From Mercurialis annua (Eukaryota > Streptophyta > Magnoliopsida > Malpighiales > Euphorbiaceae), in assembly GCF_937616625.2 (NCBI RefSeq), contig NC_065577.1, forward strand, positions 29,339,501 to 29,403,500: a stretch of 64,000 nt of DNA, read 5' to 3'. Shown here piece by piece: positions 47,801 through 57,300 of this stretch. The position numbers and the translations under genes were made by a program. The first letter of the stretch is position 1, and the number at the start of each line of letters is the position of its first letter. The notes below the pieces were generated by a model. The model was given only the letters and a program-made list of their open reading frames with translations, had not been told where the DNA came from and did no database searches.

Positions 47801-48911
47801 TTCGAGTTGACGCTTTCGAATGGAAAAACTTAGTGTTGCGATCTCCTTCACTCAGCCAGTCTGCTCGAGATCGTTGTTTCCACATAATCTCCTCCTTAGA
47901 TAACAGGTCATCTAGCTCAGATGAAGCCACAGCAGTCCTACTCGCATCATAAGGGTCACCACTATTTTGTAACAAGTGAAGCTCAGCCAGCTTCTCCCTC
48001 ATCTGCTTATTGAGATGGCCGAAATTTGAGTATGCCCATGATTTAAGGGAAACCCCACACGACTCCATTTTAATCATGAATTCAGGTGAACTCCCGCTAC
48101 TGTCATCCCACGCATGGAGCACAGCTTCGTCAAAGCTCTCGTGAGTCATCCACATTTGTTCAAATCGAAATACCCGACTGCGTTTACCACCGCCCTGGGA
48201 AGAGTTCGGATCGATAGAGCTGAGTATTATAGGGCAGTGATCAGACTTGTATCGAGTGAGATGGGTTACCTGCCACCTCGGGAATAAATCTTTCCATTGT
48301 GCATTCGCCAGAAATCTGTCGAGACGGATCTGAACTAAGCTGTCTTGGCACCTCCGGTTAGACCAGGTGAAAAAGCCACCAACAGAGCCCAAGTCGTCAA
48401 CCCCACAAGAATCAATGGCGTCCTTGAAGTTGTCCATCTCCCTTTCATCGCTGGCCCTCCCTCCTTCCTTCTCATCATGAAACAGGTGAAGATTGTAGTC
48501 TCCAAACAGCAGTAGAGCTTGATTAGAGGATCCCCGCATGTTTTTAATAAGCTCACAAGTCCGATGCTTATTCTGTGTCTCCGGCCAACCATACACCCCT
48601 GCTCCTCGCCACACCGAATTTGCTGCTAAATCAGTAACTACAAATTCAATATAGTTAATAGAGGAATTAACAATCCTGAGATCAACATTTTTCCTCCAGA
48701 ACAATGCAATGCCGCCTCTTCTACCATCAGAACTAACAACAAAAAGATTAAAAAGATCAAAACTTCTACTAATGCTACCAAATTCATCTTGTACTAACTT
48801 TGTTTCCATCAAAAAGAAAATATCTGGGGAATTATTTTTTATAAAGAGTTTCAGCGCTCGCACCGTCCAAGGATTCCCCAATCCTTGGAGGTTCCAACTA
48901 AAAAGTTTCAT
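44832..48911 (-). CDS. LINE ORF2: endonuclease, reverse transcriptase, RNase H (1359 aa)
   Basis: The start [20 protein letters not shown] is the usual beginning of plant L1 ORF2. Residues 1 to about 230: apurinic-type endonuclease ([24 protein letters not shown]). Middle: reverse transcriptase ([53 protein letters not shown]; catalytic FADDSVLF). Then a zinc-binding region ([34 protein letters not shown]). C-terminal plant-type RNase H: [46 protein letters not shown]. No stop or frameshift. It nicks the target and primes reverse transcription of its own RNA. Confidence 0.95.
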   Translation of the reverse strand: [1359 protein letters not shown]

Positions 48912-49128
48912 TGCGTCCGGCGAGACTGTTCGCCAGTCTCCGCCGATATCTCAAATTGTTCAAACCGATCCGACAACCCATCTCTAACTTTCTTCGAGAA
49001 AAGGTCAATTGAATCATCTCCTGCCATCATACTACGGTCTCTTTTGGTAGCTGTAATCTGCTTTGTACCGTGCTGCTCTGTAGAGGTAGCAACCCTACTC
49101 TTTTTATTCCGGGACCAAGTCCCCTCTC

Positions 49129-50208
49129 TTACACCCTTTCGAATGGTTTTGCACTGCCCATTACTTCCCTCTTTTTACCTTCACCTGGCTGAACTTGTTG
49201 AATGCAAACTTCCACAAGGCCATCCACATCTAATCGATCTGTAGCTCCAATAGCTGTTGTATTGTTTTCGCTAGTATCCCCATTAACCCGAGCAACAACC
49301 TGCTGTGGACCAGTGTTCTCTCTAGCATCACTAGCAGCCTCTAAGTTGTCATTAAGGTTAAGACTTCTTTTAGCAGCTCTTGATTTCTCAGCATTATCAG
49401 ACTGAGAGCCCGATGTTGTTTGGCCATCCTGATCCTTGTATGTTGTCTTAGGGACATACCTGTTTCCCATCAAGCTCCTTTTCCGGGGAGTAGCGCGTAG
49501 ACCTGGTCCATATGGCCAATCTGAGACCTCCGTCTCTTTTGGTTTCTCCTCACACTCCGCGACAAGATGATCCAGCATTCCACACCAATAGCAAAAATTC
49601 TGGACCCTTTCATATTTGAACGGAATCCAGCATTGTTCACCCAGCGGATTTATCACCTTCGTCCCTCTATAAATTGGCCTTGACACATCCAGATTGACCC
49701 TAACACGACCATATCTATTACACTCACCACTTTCACCATCCACCTCCACAATTCTCCCTATCTTTGATCCTATCTTAGTGATGGCAGCCATACCACGACA
49801 GTTCATCGGTAGGTTATATATTCTCACCCATACTAAGCAGTGTTTTAGGATCATATTGTTAGGTTGCATATTCCCGGACATTGGTTCAAGAAGAATCAAC
49901 TGTTTGTCGAAGTTCCAAGGTCCCTCACGAAGGATCCTGTTCCTGTCCACTTTTGAATAAAATTCAAGAACAAAAAGCTCATCCCCTATATCTCTTATAG
50001 TAAATCCTTTTGCCAACCTCCAAGCGCTTGTTAATGCGTTTTTCATGTGAGCCAAATTATATGGCTTCTGCGTAAGTAACTTGCCAACCAAACATAACTC
50101 TGCCTTTGCATCTGCGTTATCATCAATAACATCTTCCAGGGTTATAGTTTCCTGTTCATCTTCAGTTAGGCGCAGCTGAGAACATGCTGCGATCAGACCT
50201 TCTTCCAT
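49129..50208 (-). CDS. LINE ORF1: DUF4283/zinc-knuckle protein (359 aa)
   Basis: RNA-binding ORF1 of a plant LINE. An N-terminal DUF4283 region (KPYNLAHMKNALTSAWRLAK, VLEFYSKVDRNRILREGPWN, CLVWVRIYNLPM) is followed by a CCHC-type knuckle CYWCGMLDHLVAEC near residue 210. The C-terminus is a low-complexity Ser/Asn/Lys/Arg-rich stretch. It ends 217 bp before the ORF2 start on the same strand. Intact. Confidence 0.92.
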   Translation of the reverse strand: MEEGLIAACSQLRLTEDEQETITLEDVIDDNADAKAELCLVGKLLTQKPYNLAHMKNALTSAWRLAKGFTIRDIGDELFVLEFYSKVDRNRILREGPWNFDKQLILLEPMSGNMQPNNMILKHCLVWVRIYNLPMNCRGMAAITKIGSKIGRIVEVDGESGECNRYGRVRVNLDVSRPIYRGTKVINPLGEQCWIPFKYERVQNFCYWCGMLDHLVAECEEKPKETEVSDWPYGPGLRATPRKRSLMGNRYVPKTTYKDQDGQTTSGSQSDNAEKSRAAKRSLNLNDNLEAASDARENTGPQQVVARVNGDTSENNTTAIGATDRLDVDGLVEVCIQQVQPGEGKKREVMGSAKPFERV

Positions 50209-50409
50209 TACAAAAACCAGAAAAACAACGTGATAAAAGCAGTAGGAAAGGAACGCACTATCTTTAGGCGTAATCAGACCGACGAAACGATAGGAAAAGC
50301 TTCAAAATTGAAGAAAAAAACCCTAACCCTAGCAGCTAGGGTAGAGAGATAGCTCCACAAAAGTAGGGAGAGTCCCCCCCTTCACACTTATAGAATAGTT
50401 ATAGATAGA

Positions 50410-51380
50410 TAGATATAGGTAAGTATACAAACTAAGCTTTAATTTTGTTGTTTTCTATGGCAAAATTGTTTTGATTTTAGCTTGGATTAGATTAGTTTTT
50501 TCTTAAATCAAATGAAAATGAAGATAGAAAAGGGAGGAGTGTTGCAGAAGATGATGGGTTAAATCCTTAACCCTTAAGCAAAATTTGTATTTAAAAAGTA
50601 ACTCTTTAAAATTCTAATTACATAAATTATTTTTAATAAATTATTAATTTACTTATTATTTAATTTTTTATTTATATTTTTTATAAAATATATATTACTA
50701 ATAAATTATTTAATATTTTATGATTCTCCATAAAATAAATTATTTTTAATTAACTATTTTAACAATTACTCGATATTTTATACTTCTGCTTTAAAATGGA
50801 GTTTGCCAAAATAGAAAGCCTTGTATAACGATTAAAACTCCACGCGCAGGAGAACGAACAGCACGTACCTTAGAAACTGCAAACAGAAAGAAAATCTATT
50901 GTAAGTTTCTCTATAATCTTTTTGATCTTCAAAATCAACTTTTAAATTCTCAGTTTTAATTTCATCATCTCTTTAAACTCAAAAATTCAACTGTTATAAT
51001 TGACTCTGTTTTAGGAATCAAATTATCCACTGAAACTCTACTTTTTACCTCCCGATTCTGTTTCCATTTTTTCATCAATGCTTTCTGTTTGTTTCCCGAG
51101 AAAATTTAATAAATAACAAAACGAGGTGGATATATGAGTTCCCTTGTGTCACCTACTCAATGATCGATCAAGTCAAAACTGTTCTTTTGGTGTCCATTTA
51201 CATTTTTTCTACTTACTCAAATGACAAATGATAAATTAGGGTTTTGATTCTTTTTAATTTTTTCTAATATGTCGACAATCTATGCTTAGGTTAATACAGC
51301 GATTACGCCTGAGGGGGACATATATGCGTTCAGCTTCTTTTTGTGGATCTTGATTTGATTCTAAAATTGTAATTTGAGAG
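50410..51380 (+). promoter_or_regulatory. Upstream region and 5'UTR of the VAMP727-like gene
   Basis: After the Helitron boundary the sequence is AT-rich to about 50810. A likely 5'UTR exon lies around 50830-50900 (ends AAAATCTATTG, then GTAAGTTT, a good donor), so a 5'UTR intron is plausible before the ATG at 51381. No clear TATA box was identified. Confidence 0.4.
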
Positions 51381-54300
51381 ATGAATCCGAAAGGTTTGAT
51401 TTATAGCTTCGTGGCGAAGGGTACGATTGTATTAGCAGAGCACACGTCCTATTCGGGGAATTTTAGTACCATTGCTGTTCAGTGTTTACAGAAACTTCCC
51501 TCAAATAGCAGCAAGTATACATACTCATGTGATGGGCACACGTTTAACTTTCTTATTGACAGCGGATTTGGTATTCACTTGTTCTTGTTATTTGATTTTT
51601 TGTATAGCTCGTAGCTCGTAGGTCTAGTTTACTTTTCTAAGAAATCTGTAAGGTAATTTTTTTTTTTAATTCATACAGTTTTTCTTGTTGTTGCGGATGA
51701 ATCAACCGGGAGAAGTGTGCCATTTGTGTTTCTTGAGCGAGTGAAAGATGATTTTAAACAGCGTTATGGTTCCAGTATTAATAACGAAGAACACCCACTT
51801 GCTGATGATGACGACGACGATGACTTGTTTGAGAACAGATTTAGCATTGCCTACAATCTTGATAGAGAGTTCGGGTGTGTATATAATTAGATATGCAAAT
51901 TTTGGTGTTGGTTTATTTTTGAATTGGTTCTAATGTTCTGCTTCTTTATAGTCCAAGGCTTAATGAACACATGCAATACTGTATGAACCACCCTGAAGAA
52001 ATGAGCAAGTTATCCAAGCTAAAAGCCCAAATAACAGAGGTCAAGGGAATCATGATGGACAACATTGAAAAGGTAGAGTGTATTTTAATGCTGATTTGGA
52101 ATACAATTGAGATTTAACTTTTAAACATAGATTACGCATAGTTTGTAGCTATTTTGCTGCATTATGTCATGTCTTTTGCCTATGCTCTATTTCAATTGTA
52201 TAGAGATGGAGTGGAAATTGCAAAATTTATATAGCTTATGCTTTTTCGTAAGTTCATCATTTTGATTGAATTGGCATCTTGGTTTCCAAACTAGAGATAA
52301 AATGTTCATCATAAGCGCCTTTCAAACAATAAACAAATTCATATATCAGGTTGTATGTGTAATACTTATAATCAGCTTAATTTAATGATGAACTGCACTT
52401 GTAAAATGTCCACCTTAGTTATTTAGGACATGGTTAGCAAGGTTGAATTAGGGATATTTTTAGAATATTTGAGCCTTGAGGTTCAAGATTGAATTTCAGA
52501 TAAGATTAATGTGAAATCCCTGGAATAATAAGAAATCAAAGGAAAATAAGAAAACTTCTAAGAGCCACACTTAGAAGACCTAGGAGTCACACCAAGAGAA
52601 TCGAGTCACACAATGTTTATAGCAAAAGATTGCTGAAAGAATAATATGTTTAATTATGAAACTGAAAATTTTAAACATAACAATAAACTAAGTATTTATA
52701 CACATAACAATAAACATAACAACGTTGTCCCTGTAGAAAACTGAAATTTCCATAATAGTCCTTCATTAACAGATCAATTTATTCGCTAAAACATAATCTT
52801 AGGTTTGATGAACTTTCTAACTAAATTAACTAATTGAAAATTCTTAATTCCATAGATAAGATTTAAACTTCTAATATTATAACTTGTTATGCATTATTCC
52901 CTCTTTGTTGGAGAAAACTTGACCTTGACTTTTGAAGTGCCTAAGAAGCAAAAACATGAATGCTTTAGGGTGCCATTCTTATTATTTATTGATAGCAATT
53001 GGTATAGCTCAAACCTCCCATTGGACTCTTCCATGAACTCCTCTGGAAATAACAAAGTCAGTCTTTTCACCATTTACATACGACAACACAAATTCAACAT
53101 TTGTAACATCTAATTCTAACTCTTTTATTCCTTTAGCTTTCTTTGTTCCATGATCATTCACACTAATTTTTTTACTTCAAATGTTCTTGTGATATTTCTT
53201 TAACTTGAATGTCATTGTGATTGATTTCTTGATGCAAATTCAAGATTACGTTTGACTATTCCTCATCTTGAGATGTAAATTCTTCAAACTTTTGCATATA
53301 CTTAGTCATGGATATGTTGTCTTGTCTTAAGCATGGGCATGCTCTTGTATCTTATCAAGATAATTAAAAGGCATATATATGCTTTTCTCGCAATCTTGTT
53401 TTCACCTCTTTCCATGTTGTTCTTTGTGGAAGTCTAACCCTTTCTAATTCATATTCAACATTGTACCATCATAGTTTTGCTAATAAGATCAACTTCATTT
53501 TGGCAAATCAGACTCTTTGGTCATCCTCAAGTTACCAGAAAATACTGCAAAATTTTTCCTTCAAAGTTTGGAACAGCCTTAACTATCTTAAATATATCTC
53601 CAGCCATATCTCGCTCGGGATGTTGATTTTGAATAAATTGTTTAGACCTACGACCTGTAGTTGATGACAATTCTCTGCGGCTGGACGTTGAGGAATAGCT
53701 TGAACAGCCTGTTGTTCAGCTAGTTGAAGGTTTTGTGTCATTGTCACCAATTCTTGAACATTATTTCTAGCGCTTTTATTGTACTTGTCAGTCCAGTTCG
53801 TAGTTCAGGCAAAACAGCCCCATTATTTCATTGCATCTCATCAATTTGTCGCTGAAATCCTTCAACCTTTGAATTTAGTTCACCATTTGTCACCATTGTT
53901 ACTGAAGCTGTGCTATTCTTCAGGGATCTTGAAGCTCTGGTAACAAAATTGATGGACAAATTTGGCAGGGCTGAAGTAGGTTGTTCTATGAATAATTTGA
54001 GGTTTTAAGACTGAATTTTAAATTAGATTAATGTGAAATCCTGATCTGAAATAGTGATAAATTAATGGAAAATAAAAAGAAATTATGAGATCACACTTAA
54101 TAGGCCTAGGAGTCACATCTAGAGAATTCAGTCATACAATTCCTTAGTAAAAGATTGCTGAAACAATAGTTCATTTGATTATTACATTGAAATTTTGAAA
54201 AAAACAATAAAGTATTTAGACTTATTTCATAAAGTAGTGTTTGTTTAACATCTATTAAGCTGAGTTTAATTTATTCATTCAAGTCAAAAATCACTTGAAA

Positions 54301-57300
54301 TATTAAGTCAAAAAATTAACATAAAATTTCTATTGAAAATTTAAATTTTCAATACTTTAATTTTTTTTATTAAAATAACTTTATAATATTAGTTTAATAA
54401 TAAAATATCAATAACTATCTATAGTGTTTTTTACCTTCATATACTTTGTATATATTATTGACTATTTTACCCTATATATTTATATAGATATAATATTTTA
54501 ATACAAATATTATTATAAATCATGAGTTAATGATTTCAATTTATATATATCTTAATTACAAAAATTTAACATCATTCAAATATGTTTAATGAAAACATCA
54601 ATTTTTTTTAGTAACTAGAGTTATCAAACGGATTATTAAATTCAACGCCAACAAGTTTAAGTGATTATTATGTTCAACACTTACTATTAAGAACTTAATT
54701 TTCAGCACTTAATTCTAAATTTTATCAAATGCAACCTATGAAGCACCGACACTCCGTCGGAGTGCCGTATTTAGGGGGTCGACACGGGGACACGGGGACA
54801 CGCGGGGGACACGGCGGGGATACGTACCCGATACGCCACGTGGCGTGTCCCCGTACCTTTGACTGGTCAAAGGGGAGGACACGCCGGGGACACTTCGGGG
54901 ACACTTCTAGTGGCATTTTAGTTAATTTTAGATTTTTTTGTATGGATTTTCTTTTATAAAAAAATTAAATAAATAGGTCCAAACCCAAATACAATTAGAT
55001 AATAACATAAACTAAACCCTATTTTTAATTTTAAAAAAATACAGCATCCCTCTATTTTAAAAAAGAAGCAGTAGGCTGTTTTAGAAGAAAAAAAAAAAAC
55101 AAAACAGAAGCCCCTATTTTAAAAAAAAAACACATTAGCCCTTATTTTAAAAAAAATTCAGCAGCCCTATTTTAAAAAAATTACAGCAGTCGCTCTTAAA
55201 AGAAAGAACCCTAACTCACTTTTTTATGTTGGAATTGTTAGTTCAACTAACTTACGTATTACTTACGCATCTTATGACATAATATTTATTGTTTTTTCAT
55301 CTTGAAACCTTATATACGAGTAAATATATATTTTTAAAAAAATAAAAAAATTGCCGTGTCCCCGCCGTACCCGTGTCCTATTTTTTTCTAAAATGCCGTT
55401 CCCCGTACCCGTACCCGTACCCGTGTCCGTACCCGTACCCGTATCGGTGCTTCATAGAATGCAACCTTAAACTAATCCTAATTCTAATAGGATTTTGAAT
55501 CTCTAACTAGAAATATAAGACCAATGCTAATTAGGAACTTCTAGATCAAATAGGAATCCTAAATACATAATAATAAAAATAGAACAATTGGATTTTCGCT
55601 ACAACAATGTTGTCCCTGTAGAAAACTAACATTACTAAAATACTCCTGCACTGACAAATCACAATTTTATGCGCTAAAACATAATATTAAGTTTGATGAA
55701 CTTCCAATTAGATTAATTAATTGTAAACCCCTACCATGTATAAAATTTTGAACTTCTAATATTATAATTCTTGTCCTGCAGTGAACTATGAATCTTTTCA
55801 AATTGTGCTTGTTGATGTCATTGGACAATTTTTATGTTTGTACCTCACATGTTTGATGTTTCAATGTTTGTCGCAACACATTGTCTTATGTGCAAGTTTT
55901 GTTTGTGAATACAAATCATGTCGTTGGTCCTGACTGCTGCATATCATATATGCTTTTTGTCCTATGTCGTCCAGACTGCAGTTGTTGGTTCTTTGTTCTA
56001 TGGAGTTGTTTTTCTCGTCTTTGAAAATTGAACATTGAAATTGTACATAGTTAATGTGCAGACTATTTATGCAATTCGGCTTCTGAATGTAGATTGGGTT
56101 TATGAGAGCTTAATGCTTGATTTGTGTTGTTTAAATTTATGGGTTATTTGTTAACAATATAAGTCATAGTTATAAAATTTTGAACCCCTTATTTGTTATA
56201 GAAATGTTAACAATATAATCCATAGTTATAGAAGTTGGTATGCTAACATTAATTCCAGTAGGAGATTAAACATATATTAATCATAGTCAACAAGGAAAAC
56301 ATGAAATTATTTAAATCTAGAAATTACATCTTTAATAATACAAGAATAGAATTAGTAAAAATTTCTAATTAAATAATTGATGAGATGCCGCGTTAACTAT
56401 GTAGTGATGCCTACTACACTGTAGAGTCAAATAAATGGAGCAAATATGCTACGAATATGATTTTAATTATCGGTAAATGCAATTCACCTGTAGGTTGTAC
56501 ATATTTTAAGTTATGCACGTTGAAGTTGCTCAATAGAATTATATGTATTAGAGGAACTTTTCATTTGTTACGTGTATTCCTTCCTACTTGCTCGTTTTTC
56601 ACTTGCATAGACTGAGCGGGCATGAAGAATTATTTTGCTCTAGCATGATGTTTTGTATTGTAGTCATGCCAAATTCAATGAGTTTAAGAAGATGTGATTG
56701 TTTGATTCCCGAATTGAATTGCAAAAGGTGAGAGTTTGTTTGTTCGAGTATATACTTTGTAAAAATTGGTAAAATGATAGTCTCTTTCCGTACCTAATTC
56801 ATTCCCTCAAGTCAAGTGGTTAAATTTGAGGATAGAGTAATGCAATTGTTAGGAAAATGATGGCCCAGAGACGAAACTTGTAGGGAAAGTAAGGTGGTTG
56901 ATAAGAGGATATAACAAGCTAGGTAGTAATATTAATGAAGGGCACTGGGGCACGTAATCCTCTATAGAGGGGCTATCAAGACAATGGTCATCATTTGACC
57001 GTTTATATGGACTCAAATAAATCCTTTTGATGGTAGTCCAATTTTTAACAAAAACATCCTTAAGGGATTCTTGATGTATTTTAGGAGTTCTCAGGTATGA
57101 TTAGTAAGCTATTCTGTATGAAAAAGAAATATAAATGACACATGAAGCAACTTTTCTCAAAATATAAGAAATGGAAATGTGGGCAAAATGTGAATTATAT
57201 AAAATAGGAATGTACTAATAAAAATTAGAATTAAAAATTTTTCCATATCAAATATTTATTTGTAAAATTTATATTTTCATGTAAATTACTACATACATAT

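Larger units (their letters stand above)
44797..50373 (-). mobile_element. Near-complete plant L1-type LINE
   Basis: A minus-strand LINE of about 5.6 kb with ORF1, ORF2 and a short poly(A) tail (poly-T at 44797-44804 on plus). The target-site duplication is CCCCCCCTTCACACTT, at about 44783-44798 and 50374-50389, 16 bp, with homopolymer ambiguity at its edges. The 5' end, next to 50373, has a typical untranslated leader (CTAGGGTTAGGG at about 50323). It looks full length, with open ORFs and an exact TSD, so the insertion is recent and postdates Helitron 2. Confidence 0.93.
42267..50405 (-). mobile_element. Helitron 2, inserted in the 5' tip of Helitron 1 and split by a LINE
   Basis: The 3' end at 42267 (plus CTAGTTTTTCGCCACGTGCT, hairpin CACGTGCTACGCACGTG) directly follows AGTA of the Helitron 1 tip. 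The 5' end is at about 50405: minus strand TCTATAACTATTCTATAAGT then GTGAA and the G-tract. It inserted between A and T as Helitrons do. The LINE landed between the C-tract and this tip. Non-coding apart from inserted elements. Confidence 0.65.
40184..50409 (-). mobile_element. Outer Helitron (Helitron 1), interrupted by others
   Basis: Read on the minus strand. The 3' end is CACGTGCGTAGCACGTAATG then CGAAACTAG|T: a 6-bp-stem hairpin (ACGTGC/GCACGT) about 10 nt before terminal CTAG, with host T following. The 5' end, TCTATACTATATATAAAAGC followed by ACGGAT and a 16-base G-tract, is seen at 42229-42266. It is cut four bases before its tip by Helitron 2, the missing TAGA (plus strand) reappearing at about 50406-50409. 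Without later insertions it is about 2.1 kb or less. Non-coding: no Rep/helicase seen, so non-autonomous. Confidence 0.7.

Noticed and set aside
44933..48592. Several 60-140 codon ORFs on both strands inside the LINE
   Set aside because: All are shadows of the 1359-codon ORF2, whose motifs are unambiguous.
53461..53664. 67-codon plus-strand ORF in VAMP727 intron 3
   Set aside because: Lies antisense to the decayed LTR element in the intron, and no motif is recognisable.
54725..54959. Opposite-strand ORFs of 63 and 76 codons rich in Gly/Pro
   Set aside because: They come from the GGGGACACG repeats at the end of the hAT MITE.
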